From Limnephilus marmoratus (Eukaryota > Arthropoda > Insecta > Trichoptera > Limnephilidae): a stretch of 64,000 nucleotides of DNA. Below, piece by piece: positions 1 to 10,665 of the stretch. The stretch is taken from contig OU862923.1 of the NCBI GenBank assembly GCA_917880885.1, positions 27,171,770-27,235,769 of the forward strand. The letters are read 5' to 3'. Both the position numbers and the translations under genes were made by a program. The notes below the pieces were generated by a model. It saw only the letters and a list, made by a program, of their open reading frames with translations. It did no database searches and was not told the DNA's origin. Every line of letters starts with the position of its first letter. The stretch's first letter is position 1.

Positions 1-88
1 TCCATTGGGAACCTAGGGCCTTCATCTAACATTCTTTCTTCATGTCATTATGAATATTTGTGTAATTGATAATGTTTGTTTTCTGCAG

Positions 89-215
89 GTATAGCACTAG
101 GAGTGGTGCTCTCAGTCCTCTGTGTGGTGGTCTGCGCCAGCATCATCTTGTGGCAGCGTCGGAAACTCAGGAGGAATCAGCAGGGACCACCCAATCCGCA
201 GATCAGGACCAATAG
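89..215 (+). CDS. Transmembrane exon of a single-pass membrane receptor (internal exon)
   Basis: Acceptor TTCTGCAG precedes base 89 and donor GTCAGT follows base 215. Read from the third base the exon is open for 41 codons: 21 uncharged residues (starting IALGVVLSVL), then QRRKLRR, a classic membrane segment followed by a positive stop-transfer sequence. It therefore anchors a type I plasma-membrane protein whose extracellular exons lie before the window. The exon ends two bases into a codon, which the next exon (6160) completes as Arg. A single TM followed by an NG-rich tail suggests an immunoglobulin/FN3 receptor of the DCC/protogenin kind, but that family assignment is a guess; only the topology is well supported. 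Confidence 0.72.
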
Positions 216-291
216 GTCAGTAAACTTTAGTCTTTAAACGGACCATAAGCCATTATCAATTTGAAACTGCGCTCACAAATATGTCGCCAAC

Positions 292-1924
292 GGTGACCGG
301 CCAACTCAGAAAGAAACCAACTCATAAGCACCTCAGAAAGGTCATCAAGAGTGATGATAAAAAAATATAAAAAAATGATTAAATTGGTTAAGTTAGGGGC
401 TAAAGTTCGGTTTATGGGGGAAATTCCTAAAAAATAAAACTAGTTATTTTTATACTAATTTTGGGTCGGGGAATCCGAATCTGAAAGAATTAGGCGGCGG
501 CAAGCAATATTAACTGAGTTACACGACTTTAAAATTTTTTATACACACACAGGAAAATAGTCATTTTGGAAGCATTCTGATTCCTAGAAAATCAAACTAG
601 TTATTTTTATACTAACTATGGGCCGGGGAATCCGAATCTGAGAGAATTAGGCGGCGGCAAGCAATATTAACTGAATTATACGACTTTAAAATTTTCTATA
701 CACACACACATGAAAATAGTCATTTCGGAAGCATTTTGACACACGAAGTACGAAGATCATAGAAAAACAAGATAACATAGATGTTTTTACCACACAAAAT
801 TAAGTGTTGCCATTAAGCAGTAATATCAATAACGTAAAATAACATGTTTATATTTTAAGTACTTATTTTTTATAAATTTTACTTACTTTTGTATCACAAA
901 CCATGTTACATAAACCCAGCGTAGCTGCTAAACTACTTGAAAACAGGGATGTTTTTTTGCCGTGACGCGAGCAGGCGGTATAAAGGGGCACAAACCATGT
1001 TACACAAACCTAGCGTAGCCGCTAAACTACTTGAAAACAGGGATGTTTTTTTGCCCTGACGCGAGCAGGCGGTATAAAGGGGCACAAACCATGTTACACA
1101 AACCTAGCGTAGCCGCTAAACTACTTGAAAACAGGGATGTTTTTTTGCCGTGACGCGAGCAGGCGGTATAAAGGGGCACAAACCATGTTACACAAACCTA
1201 GCGTAGCCGCTAAACTACTTGAAAACAGGGATGTTTTTTTGCCGTGACGCGAGCAGGCGGTATAAAGGGGCACAAACCATGTTACACAAACCTAGCGTTA
1301 GGTCAGGTTAGGTTACGCATTTTTAAGACTACGAATTTTCATACTTTTGGTTTAAGAATACGGCCGTTGAGATAGTCGTAATTCATAATATAGGGATAAA
1401 TATTTTTGAGAGCTGGTAACACTGCCGGCACATGTTTTTGTACATTTCTTGTTTTTCTATGATCTTCGTACTTCGTGTGTCAAAATGTTCCGAAATGACT
1501 ATTTTCATGTGTGTGTGTATAGAAAATTTTAAAGTCGTGTAATTCAGTTAATATTGCTTGCCGCCGCCTAATTCTTTCAGATTCGGATTCCCCGGCCCAT
1601 AGTTAGTATAAAAATAACTAGTTTGATTTTCTAGGAATCAAAATGCTTCCAAAATGACTATTTTCCTGTGTGTGTATAAAAAATTTTAAAGTCGTGTAAC
1701 TCAGTTAATATTGCTTGCCGCCGCCTAATTCTTTCAGATTCGGATTTTCCGGCCCATAATTAGTATAAAAAAAAAAAATTTTTTTTTTGGACCATCCCCC
1801 ATAAACCGAATTTTTTCCAAGTTAGGTTAGGGTTACCGGCTATTTTAAAATTATTTTTTCATAGCTTTTAATGACCTTTCTGAAGTGTTTCTGATTTGGT
1901 TTTATTCTGAGTTGGCATAGATCC
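292..1924. mobile_element. Foldback (Mutator-like?) element FB1
   Basis: The 9-base sequence GTCGCCAAC flanks the unit at 283-291 and 1925-1933, a target-site duplication. The ends are inverted copies (GCCAACTCAGAA on one side, its complement on the other) and the arms run several hundred bases inward, sharing CCGAATCTGAAAGAATTAGG and GGCAAGCAATATTAACTGA in inverted orientation. Each arm contains an internal direct duplication of about 145 bases (motif at 466/611 and again at 1574/1729 inverted). The centre is a 94-base tandem array. There is no coding sequence. A 9-base TSD with long inverted arms fits foldback Mutator-like elements; superfamily assignment is inference. Confidence 0.8.
895..1310 (+). 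repeat. 94-bp tandem array in FB1
   Basis: CAAACCATGTTACA recurs at 897, 991, 1085, 1179 and 1273, an exact 94-base period over about 4.4 copies. Copies are nearly identical, so the array is young or homogenised. The monomer includes GACGCGAGCAGGCGGTATAA. Confidence 0.95.
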
Positions 1925-2111
1925 GTCGCCAACATCAATTACTACCACAAATCAATTCTACACACAGTGCGGCCCCAAAACGCATGTCTTTCATAGGCTC
2001 TGCCGCTTTGATAATCCATGTGGTTTGGTGAAGTTTGTTCATAGCTCAGCAACAGTCACCACGCTTTCATATCATATCCCTCTTTGTTTCTATTAACCGG
2101 TTAAAGGCCAG

Positions 2112-4144
2112 GGGTCCTAGCACACTGAAATCGTTATCTTTACAATATCGAATAGACATGGCATAACAACCGACGATGTTGTACCGAACCGATATTGATA
2201 AGCAATGTAAGGTAATAAAAAAGAAATTGTTATACGCTGGCAACACTTGAGGTACTTTCTATGTAGCTGTCACAATGTCTATGGTATCGGAGTTTTAGAC
2301 CGAGAGCCGATACACAAACCTTATGTCACAAACTTTACGAGTACACGGATGAAACTACTTTGTAGTGATAATGGACATTTAGTAAGCCTTAAAAACGCTA
2401 GTATGCAGTGTGCCGCGCCTCTTGGCAGATTCCGCGCAGTAATGGAACTAGTGAAATTCTTCAATGGGATGGTTTAGAATCTAGATTATAGTTATTCGTT
2501 GGTTTCATTCGATGACGTAAAATGACGTAAAATTTTCAAATTTCTATCCCAATTTAACACTGGCTGCCTGCGAACGTGCCAGGCTGCCGGTTGGCAGACC
2601 TGCTAATTTTCTCATCTACTAATCGACCGTTATCGTATGAAACCATTCCCGTTCGTGTACCCGATGACGTAATTTTTTCGAAAAAAAAACGAGTGTGCTT
2701 TAGACCACACGACTGAAGTAAAATTTCACTAACTTATGCCGGGTACCCGTTGTAAATAATGTTATATAGGATGGAACCATTACAGTTTAGTTGACCCGAA
2801 GTTACAGGGGCCTTGCAACGCATGCCGGGTACCCATCCCCATCCCCATGCGTGGAACCTGCCAAGAGGTGCACCGGCAGACTAGCTTGTTTAAGGCTTAC
2901 TAAATGTCCATTATCACTAAAAAGTAGTTTCATCTGTGTACTCGACGACGTGGGTTTGTATAGCCAGGATCCCGGTCTATAATACCTGTCAAAAATATCG
3001 TAATCCATTATTGTAATAATATGACAACTAACTAATAATCTCCCCTTTTGAACATTTAAAGATCCATTTACATCGAGATTTTTGCTGAGATATCACAATA
3101 ATACTAAATACACACACTTTAATATACTTTGGAAGTCCGCATGTATTTTTTGACAATAAAAAAGGAGTTAATTGGACAATGAGATCATTTGCCATAATAC
3201 GAGATATATTCGTATGTACGAAACTGTCAAACGAAAACGTCTGAATTCCGATTTAATTCAATCCTGCAATCTTCGATATTCTTCCTCCGTTCATTAATAA
3301 ACCAGAAATTATGCAGAAAGAATGTCATTATTAATAAAGTTTTGTAGATATATCGCCAGTTAAACAAAGGAGAGGGTGATTTACAATCTCGTATCGATAA
3401 CGAACCGATTGCCCTAGCACGCTCGCAACATCGATAGGCAGACCGACGTCGAAGGGAAATAAATAAGGAATCGACATACGATGGCAACACTGGGGATCTT
3501 TTGAATGAATTTTCGTTTCTTTTGAAATGTGCTCCTACGTACAAATGAAAAATACCAATAAATTGAAAATTTCGAATTGAAATACGAACTCAAATAAATA
3601 TTGGCGTTTCGCATGTAGATACTGTTTGAGACTAAACGACATTTTAACAAATTTCGTTTCTCGAATTTGAAAGCAATTAATTGATCGCCTTTTAAATGAA
3701 TTAACTTAGTCTATGGGTCTCGTATACGATTTCTTTAAATTCTAAGAGTTTTTTTAGTTCACCTCTACTCATTAATTAGCCAGTTGTTTTGCGTAACAAA
3801 CGACATTATTTTAAAAAATCTGTACATTGACAGCTTATCTGTCACTCCGGAAGCCACGGTAAAAACGGCGTCTTTTGTCAATCGACTGTCGGAATTGTAT
3901 GTTCACTGTGCTCGCAAATATCGCTAACTGACCAAAGACAACGGATTTATTACATTTCGTATTAATATTGGGGTTTTATCAACCAAGAATGCATACGATT
4001 TGGCGGGCTTTTGTCAATCGTCGGTCGGAATATCCCTTATCAATTGTTGAGCGTGCTAGCACATATTGATAACTGACCATAAATGACGGATTTTACCGAT
4101 ATCGTATTGATATAGAGTTATATCGATCGACCATGCTAGGACCC
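2112..4144. mobile_element. TIR element inserted in the piggyBac-like copy
   Basis: Perfect 11-base inverted ends GGGTCCTAGCA with CAG repeated on both sides (2109-2111, 4145-4147). Removing it restores the order seen in the intact copies of the host element. A 3-base TSD and G-rich ends could fit PIF/Harbinger or a similar superfamily. The interior is rich in TATCGAT-like words and lacks a convincing transposase. Confidence 0.65.
2262..2990. repeat. Inverted-repeat hairpin inside the 2112-4144 element
   Basis: Arms near 2270-2460 and 2790-2985 are inverted copies of each other with scattered mismatches, sharing GATGAAACTACTTT and TAATGGACATTTAGTAAGCC. A middle section of about 320 bases separates them. 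Short open frames here are explained by the arms. Confidence 0.7.
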
Positions 4145-4602
4145 CAGGTCATGTCACGAAAATTCCCTTACAAAGCACCACTTTGAATTTTGAATTGAAT
4201 ATTTTGTGGATTAATTTTGAGCTATCGTATATTTTATTGACGAAACACATTCCTAGAACAATAAACTATGTACCAAAACAACATTACTTGCGTTAATTGA
4301 TAGGTTTTACGATGTTTTGTCAAGTAACACACATCGACTTTGACAGAAAGAATCGCGGTAAGTTTGACATTTTGATGCCACAGATAAAATCATTTAAAAA
4401 TATTCTGGGGTTGCCAGGCGAATGAAATTTATGCCCATCTTACGAGTAAATGTTGGCGCAAGCGATTCTGACCTTGTCCTTCATACAAATTCTGTACATA
4501 GAAGGGTCAAAATCGCAGACAAACATATTTTTTCGAAATTTTTTCTGCGCGCATGCGCACAAACTGCGTGTGGATTCGCGTCTCCGGCAAATAAGAGGTT
4601 AA

Positions 4603-5067
4603 CTATGACTAGCTTACTATTTTTTTTTTATACCTCTCGTATTAACCAGACATCACCCACCTTCGCCCAGCAGTCGCTCATTAGAAGTAATGCAAAACGG
4701 TAAAAGAGGTGTTCAAATTCGAGCGTAACTCAAATGCATATTAATGTAGCCCTTTTCAGTAAAATGCACTTTTTACGTCCACATTCGTGCCTGGTTTGCG
4801 GCGAGGAATTTTTTTCAAAAGTAAGAGGATGTAATGGGGATCAGGGGATGGGGAGGGGAAAGTAATTTTGCCGGGATCGGACAGATAATATTTAACATTT
4901 AAAAAATAGTATTGTGACAATATTTTTTTAGATGCAGATCGATTGCCAAATAGATTTTTTAGGATTACCTAAATTATAAATAAAGTATGTGACGAAATAA
5001 ACAACTTAGATATCGCACAAAACTCTTATTTGGGGGGTATATATTACCCCCGTCTGGTGTGGAAGCG
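4603..5067. other. Intronic spacer
   Basis: AT-rich receptor-intron sequence between two TTAA elements. I see no exon, repeat unit or TE domain. Confidence 0.4.
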
Positions 5068-5071
5068 TTAA

Positions 5072-5367
5072 CCCGTCTGCTTGGTTCAATATATCACAAT
5101 CCGCACGTCCCGCACGTAAATTCTGAAACTGTCACTTTGGATCGAGATTGTAAAATATCTATGCAAGATAGCTTTCATATTTTAAAGACAATAAGAAGCA
5201 TTATTTTGTTCTCTTTCTGGTTAAAAGAAAAATACATATGTTTGCATGATAGGAAGAGAGATATATGGCTTTTAAAATGTAAGGTCGCTCGAGATGTTTT
5301 TGGTCTTATGAAAGTATAATGCGACTACGTGTTTTGGGATGTATTTATTCCTAAACAAGCAGACGGG
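5072..5367. mobile_element. piggyBac-type MITE
   Basis: TTAA at 5068-5071 and 5368-5371 flanks a 296-base unit with perfect 12-base inverted ends CCCGTCTGCTTG. CCC ends plus TTAA duplication are the piggyBac hallmark. No coding sequence. Confidence 0.85.
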
Positions 5368-5637
5368 TTAAATTAAGATTTTGATGACAATATTTTAATT
5401 ACGTACTCCTCTCATCATTAAAAGCGAAAAATTCGCCTTATGCAAAGATGGAGAACTTAGCTAGCACAGGATTGAACCAGCTACACCGCCATTTTCTTTG
5501 TATAAAAATGTTCCTTTACCCTTCCGATTGCGATGAAACTTTGGTGAGTTGTTGTGTGCACTCCCGGGAAGGTTTCAATATATAATGGTGAACCCTGGCG
5601 TTATGAAATTTGTATGAATATTTTACAAAAGATGTTT

Positions 5638-6085
5638 TTTTTTTATTTAACATTAGCTCCACACAGGAGGCCCTGAGGAAAATAATTCCCCTCAGGGGAA
5701 TCTTTGGGGATGCTGTGTGAAGGGTATTTTTAGGAAAGGAAGGAGAGGAAGTTCTGGGAAGAAAAAGGGTATTAGGGAAGTAGGGTATTAAAGGGTATTA
5801 GTATTAGTAGGAAGTATCAGGAGTGATGTACGCATGAATCCATCCCTCCCACTGCGGTGCAAGGCGATGTTTCAAGAGAGTATTGCTGGAGAAGTCAAAG
5901 GGACTCCCTCAACCACTCTCCCGATCCGGCCTGCAGTGCAGACGGTGGGCAGACGCATCCGCCGCCAAAACCCAGACAAACCTCACCCCATGAACCCGGG
6001 CACCCATGCTAAGTCACCAAACGTAGCAAACCACTTGGGGTGACCTATGGCAGAGATGTTGGTTATCCAATAAACTTGAACACTG
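5638..6085 (-). mobile_element. A-tailed retroposon family B, copy 1
   Basis: Minus-strand copy of a repeat seen at 22532, 27828, 50130, 59735 and 60836. Shared words include GGTCACCCCAAG, GGTGCCCGGGTTCATG and CTCCTGTGTGGAGCTAATGT before an A-tail (T-run at about 5635 on the plus strand). No reading frame is conserved, so it is a SINE-like or LINE 3'-end-derived retroposon. The preceding 5525-5637 resembles the family D repeat. Confidence 0.7.
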
Positions 6086-6159
6086 CCAACGTTCCATCTA
6101 TTTTATTATATTTATTTATGCTATATTTCACACTCATCTTATTTATTTTTTTCTTTCAG

Positions 6160-6223
6160 AGTTGCCAGATCAGATTTTGAATGTCAGGAGCTTATGGGGC
6201 AACCTCCCCACATTGACGCCAAG
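6160..6223 (+). CDS. Membrane receptor, juxtamembrane cytoplasmic exon
   Basis: A 64-base exon between acceptor TTTCTTTCAG and donor GTAAAT. Its first base completes the split Arg codon of the TM exon, and the remaining 21 codons read VARSDFECQELMGQPPHIDA then Lys, ending in phase 0. Phase agreement on both sides is the main support, since the exon is too short to identify alone. It encodes hydrophilic tail just inside the membrane. The upstream intron (216-6159) is filled by a foldback element, piggyBac-like elements and an A-tailed retroposon. Confidence 0.65.
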
Positions 6224-6690
6224 GTAAATTATCAATTTATTATTTTCAGTTTACTGATTTCTTCTTCTATTATAATTTTCTCAACTTACAACACAACACG
6301 CATAATTTTATATTCACTCTTTCCACTAAAGTACATAAATGTTATATATTATCATATTAATTTAATATTTCCAAAACATTTCTAAAATTAACCACACCAA
6401 AATTTAACAGTCCTCCGCTAGAATATACTGCCTGCTTTTTCTTATTTATATTGTAAGAAATCATTTTGTTATTGATCATTATTAATGAGAATTGGTTAAG
6501 ATATTTCACCACTTCAGACGCAATATTGCATAAAGAATAAAACTGTTATGGACAAAACATAGTTAAAATATTTCGCAATCTGTTAACTTTTTAAAGTATA
6601 GACATGAATTTGATATTAACAATTTGGTGAATATGTCTGCTGAGTTAATGTTAGTAATTTCTGTTTTCTATTACTTGTAGTGTTTTATAA
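6224..6690. other. Intronic spacer
   Basis: AT-rich intron. A segment near 6630-6690 loosely resembles sequence just upstream of the exon at 11182 (11105-11175). No other feature seen. Confidence 0.4.
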
Positions 6691-6691
6691 T

Positions 6692-7450
6692 ACGAGGCAT
6701 GTTCGGAAAGTAAATGAACTGGATTTTTTTTTTATTAAAGTTTATTTGAAGAAAAAATTACGGGATATTGTTGATACACTTGTTGACTATTTTTCCACAT
6801 AATCGCCACCCTATTCAATGCATGTGGTAAGCCATGGCACAAGCTTCTTTATGCCTTTTTGGAATAACTCTCCCGCCAGTTGCTTCCCCCACTTTAGAAC
6901 CTTTTTCTGCTCATCGGTTGAAAAGTTAATTCGATCCATGCGTGCCTTCAGGGAGGTGAAAACATGATAATCTGAAGGCGCCAAGTCAGGGGAATATGGG
7001 GGGGGGGGGGGGTGTTTCAAAACATCCCAACCAAATGAGTCTAAGAGCGCCTGCCTTGGTGGCTGACGCTGTGTGAGGACGGATGTTGTCGTGCAACAAG
7101 CACATTCCTCATCATCCGAATTCCTCTTCTTTTGTTTTGAACGCTCCGCTTGCGTTTTTTTAGGGTCTCACAATATCATTGTGAATTTATTTTCTCTCCG
7201 CCTGAGGCATAAATTTGACAAAATAATGCCTTTTCGGTCCTAAAACCTTGAGGTCATGATTTTTTTTTGTCCGAAATTGTGGTTTTTAATTTTTTGGCTG
7301 ATGGGGAATCGGTGTGATGCCATCTTTTCTCCGTTTTTTTGTCTCAAGCATGTGGAAATGAGCCACCCCCGTTTCATTTCCAGTCACAATAGAGCTTATG
7401 AAATCCTGATCTTCCAATTCTAGTAGGTGTTATTAGGAAGCGAATCACAG
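6692..7450 (-). pseudogene. Mariner-family transposase relic
   Basis: The minus strand encodes PPYSPDLAPSDYHVF followed by a mariner-like C-terminus ending near GGDYVEK. The YSPDLAPSDYH block holds the third catalytic Asp of mariner DDD transposases. Upstream of it a decayed LLHDN..RPHTA-like stretch (about 7035-7110) holds the second. Frameshifts, a homopolymer G/C run at about 7001-7015 and loss of the N-terminal part make it inactive. The terminus ACGAGGCATGTTCGGAAAGT next to TA at 6692-6693 is the likely 3' inverted repeat; its partner is not found. Confidence 0.8.
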
Positions 7451-8269
7451 CACATGACTCGCACTTGGCGGGACTTCTTACCGACATCTTTCACGCAACT
7501 GGACACTACAACGTAAGTTTATGTACTATCGTGTTCCTGCGAATCTCAATCTGGTCAGGAGATCTCCCTCTACCGCTCAGTGTTGCCAATCCTCAAAAAA
7601 ACAAAAAACTACAACTCGTTATGGTCGCAGTACATTTACTTTCTGAAAATGGCTAGTATATATCCAAGGTGTAACCGCACATGCCCGAAGGATTTTAACC
7701 AGCAACTCCTGAGCATATTGGAATAAAAAATATAAATGTCATTTTGCTACTCAATATTTTAAATTAAAAACAAAAAATATTTTTCCATAACTTGCGTCAC
7801 TGGGTAGTTAGGAAAACTGTCTAGCGTAGTGTTGAGTACCTCATACAAGAGGCACCTCAAATGTCCCATACAAACACGTAAAATGTCCCCCCACCTCACA
7901 ATATGTATTTGTACCAAAGATATTGAAATATAAGTAGATGTGCTATCTGCTGTTTTTACTATGTGGGACTGCGCTTCCGGGTGTCGCCGATATTGTTTAC
8001 CAATTAACAAATAAACTAAAAGAACAAATAATTAACGAATAAACCAAACGAACGTTAAACTAAATGAACGAATTCTTTCCTTATTCAAAATATATTGTTA
8101 ACCAATATTAATGCACATTTTCAAAAAATCAACGAAATGAACAAATTCTTTTTGTATGAAAACTACGCTAATTAGTGCGTAGTCCGGCGACAGTTGCGCG
8201 GACACCATAGCATATCTCTTCTGTATTTGAATATCTTTGATTTGTACCAACTCTTTTTCTTTGTATTAC

Positions 8270-8590
8270 TACAAATATGAAGGGGGAACAAATATGAAGG
8301 AGGGACAAATATGAGGTGTGAGGTGGTTTGTTTTGTTGGACTACATTCATGTCATGTAGGGGACAAATATGAGGTGAGGTGTGAGGTGGTTGGTGTATTG
8401 GACTACATGTCATGTCACGTTGTCACGTACGAGACAAATATGAGGTGAGGTGTGAGGTGGTTGATGTATTAAACTACATGTCATGTCACGCATAGTTTGG
8501 GACAAATGTATGAGGTGGTGAGGCGTGAAGTGTTTGTATATTCTATGACATTTTTGTATTAGAACCGTGAGGTGGTGATGGGGTAAGCCA
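8270..8590 (+). repeat. Degenerate minisatellite A in the hAT-like element
   Basis: Repeats of about 60-75 bases built on GACAAATATGAGGTGAGGTG, GTGAGGTGGTTG and ACTACATGTCATGTCACG. About four to five copies, diverged. Confidence 0.8.
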
Positions 8591-8609
8591 TTCATATATT
8601 GTGAATACC

Positions 8610-9010
8610 GCAGAAGCGTCCCAACTGCTCCAAAATTTTTATTTTTTATTCTAAATTATTGTTAAGTTAATACCGCACAAGAGTACCAACTGCTACAAAT
8701 TTTTTTTTTATTTAAATATTTTTTTATTGTAAATTATTGTTATGTAAATACACAACAATAATTTATGAGCACAAGAGTCCCAACTGCTCCAAAAAAAAAT
8801 TATTTTTGAAATATTTTTTTATTGTAAATTATTGTTATGTGAATAAGCATAACAATAATTTATGAGCACAAGAGTCCCAACTGCTTAATTTTTTTTTTAA
8901 TTCTAAATATTTTTATTGTAAATTATGTATTGATAAGTGAATACCGCACAACAGTACCAACTGCTCTAAAAAAAGATATTTTTTTTAATATATTTTTATT
9001 TTAAATTATT
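8610..9010 (+). repeat. Degenerate minisatellite B in the hAT-like element
   Basis: Units of about 75-100 bases built on ATACCGCACAAGAGTACCAA, CTGCT, T-rich runs and TATTGTAAATTATTGTTATG. About four to five copies with variable T-run length. Confidence 0.8.
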
Positions 9011-9632
9011 GTTATATGTTATGTAAGGGGGGGAGGGGGCAGAAGGGGGTTGAGAGGGGGGGGGGGGGGACAGAGGGTAGGCCTTTTTATATTCAATTTT
9101 CGTATTACAAAAATAACAGACGCGGGAAGCGGGTATGGGTACCGCCACCACGGTATTTATTAACAACTTCTCTAGCCCCCCCCCCCCCCCCCCGTAAGCC
9201 AAAATATTTCGTTATTTTGTAACACGTCACCTCAACACCTCGTTTTAATATTTGAGTACCTCATACAAACTCATCCTGATATAGTGTCCTACCCAACACT
9301 AGTCTAGCGGGTCATGTGATTCGCACTCCATCTCGTTACAGCAGCACCTTAACAGACGAGGCAGAGCACAAATTACGTGATCAATGTGATCATGTGTAGT
9401 AGTGTGATCAGTGGCGATGTGTGATTTTTTAAAAAAATTTTTTTTAATTGAAAAAAAAAATCACAGCAAAATGATGTCATTTTTTTTACTCCGAATATGT
9501 TCAGGAATCGCTGGTTAAAATCCTTCAAGTATGTACTGTTACACCCTGTACATATAATACTTTTTTTTTTATAATTCGGTTTATATACTGAGTTTCATGT
9601 TTATATCCCAAAAGTATGTGAATGGATATACA

Positions 9633-9671
<39 letters not shown>
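9633..9671. repeat. (TA)n microsatellite
   Basis: Uninterrupted TA dinucleotide run of roughly 19 units. Confidence 0.95.
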
Positions 9672-9673
<2 letters not shown>

Positions 9674-9892
9674 GGTGTCCATAAACTAGTGGTTCAAGTG
9701 GGGAAACTGGCGAATCTAAATTATATTTGGAGTCAATTTTCTTGTATAACTTTTTTCATTTGAGTTTTCTTTTTCGGGTAAATCTTGTTCAAAGGTTTAT
9801 TTTTTTAGTTCAAAATTGAAAAAATTGGTTGTCACTGGGTTATTTTCAGCTGTTTATTGCTTTTTGAAATGCATTGAAACGTATAACTTTTT

Positions 9893-10280
9893 TTTACGTG
9901 AATACTGCACATGAGTCCCAACTGCTCCCGTCTGGACATAGTCAGACTAAGGCATCCCCAATTGGGGTATGTTGTGAGGCTGAAGGTAGTGGGGAGGGGA
10001 AGGAGATGGGGACGATGAAGGTGGGGAGGTACCTGACTATTCAGATCTGGTCACCAAACACGGCTAATGCCATTTCAAGCAACTTTTCAATTCTGAATGG
10101 TAGTCTTACACCAGGGCGATACTGAGAGTATCTTCCACTCAGGAACGTGCCGCAAATATACTAAATATTATTTTAAATGAATTAATTGTGAAATAACACA
10201 AATCAATCAAATAAAATTTATTTGCCCACGCCAAGATTCGATCCCGCGACCTTCGGATTGCGAGTCAATGGCCTTAACCC
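9893..10280 (-). mobile_element. tRNA-headed SINE A, tandem copy 1
   Basis: Minus-strand copy of the SINE best seen at 44822-45241. Its T-run and TGCACATGAGTCCCAACTGC mark the 3' tail and GGGATCGAATCTTGG (read on the minus strand) is the B-box region of the head. Bases 9915-10281 and 10282-10648 are a direct duplication of 367 bases without visible difference. Confidence 0.85.
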
Positions 10281-10665
10281 AGTCCCAACTGCTCCCGTCT
10301 GGACATAGTCAGACTAAGGCATCCCCAATTGGGGTATGTTGTGAGGCTGAAGGTAGTGGGGAGGGGAAGGAGATGGGGACGATGAAGGTGGGGAGGTACC
10401 TGACTATTCAGATCTGGTCACCAAACACGGCTAATGCCATTTCAAGCAACTTTTCAATTCTGAATGGTAGTCTTACACCAGGGCGATACTGAGAGTATCT
10501 TCCACTCAGGAACGTGCCGCAAATATACTAAATATTATTTTAAATGAATTAATTGTGAAATAACACAAATCAATCAAATAAAATTTATTTGCCCACGCCA
10601 AGATTCGATCCCGCGACCTTCGGATTGCGAGTCAATGGCCTTAACCCAAGATCACGCCGGCCATC
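10281..10665 (-). mobile_element. tRNA-headed SINE A, tandem copy 2
   Basis: Second unit of the duplicated SINE. Its head continues further (GGCCGGCGTGATCTTGGGTT on the minus strand, an A-box-like stretch) than the truncated head of copy 1, so copy 2 contains the original 5' end. Confidence 0.85.

Larger units (their letters stand above)
2097..4598. mobile_element. piggyBac-like non-autonomous element (copy 1, interrupted)
   Basis: TTAA occurs at both ends (2093-2096 and 4599-4602) with ends CCGGTTAAAGGCCAGG and, inverted, CCTCTTATTTGCCGGAG. The right part (4145-4598) matches two other copies in the window (31403-31769 and 43818-44280). The left end is separated from it by a 2.0-kb insertion at 2112-4144. 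TTAA duplication and CC-starting ends are typical of piggyBac. No transposase is present. Confidence 0.75.
7827..9301. mobile_element. hAT-like non-autonomous element with internal repeats
   Basis: GTCTAGCG is duplicated at 7819-7826 and 9302-9309, and the ends are inverted (TAGTGTTGAGTA and TAGTGTTGGGTA). An 8-base TSD with TAGTGTTG ends fits hAT. The interior is tandem repeats, long G and C homopolymers and a fragment of family B (about 9125-9175), with no transposase. Confidence 0.8.
7665..9548. mobile_element. TA-inserting TIR element, interrupted by a hAT-like element
   Basis: About 85 bases at 7665-7745 are inverted at 9463-9548, sharing GCTGGTTAAAATCCTTC and ending GGTGTAAC next to TA. 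Ends of the type CAGGGTGTAAC beside TA fit Tc1/mariner MITEs. The element is split by the insertion at 7827-9301. Confidence 0.7.

Noticed and set aside
1291..1315. Possible telomere-type TTAGG repeats (GTTAGGTCAGGTTAGGTTA)
   Set aside because: Only two to three imperfect units, located inside a foldback element; no array.
2247..2982. Short frames on both strands
   Set aside because: They mirror each other because they lie in the two arms of an inverted repeat.
9016..9222. Gly-rich and Pro-rich frames
   Set aside because: Created by G and C homopolymer runs inside the hAT-like element.
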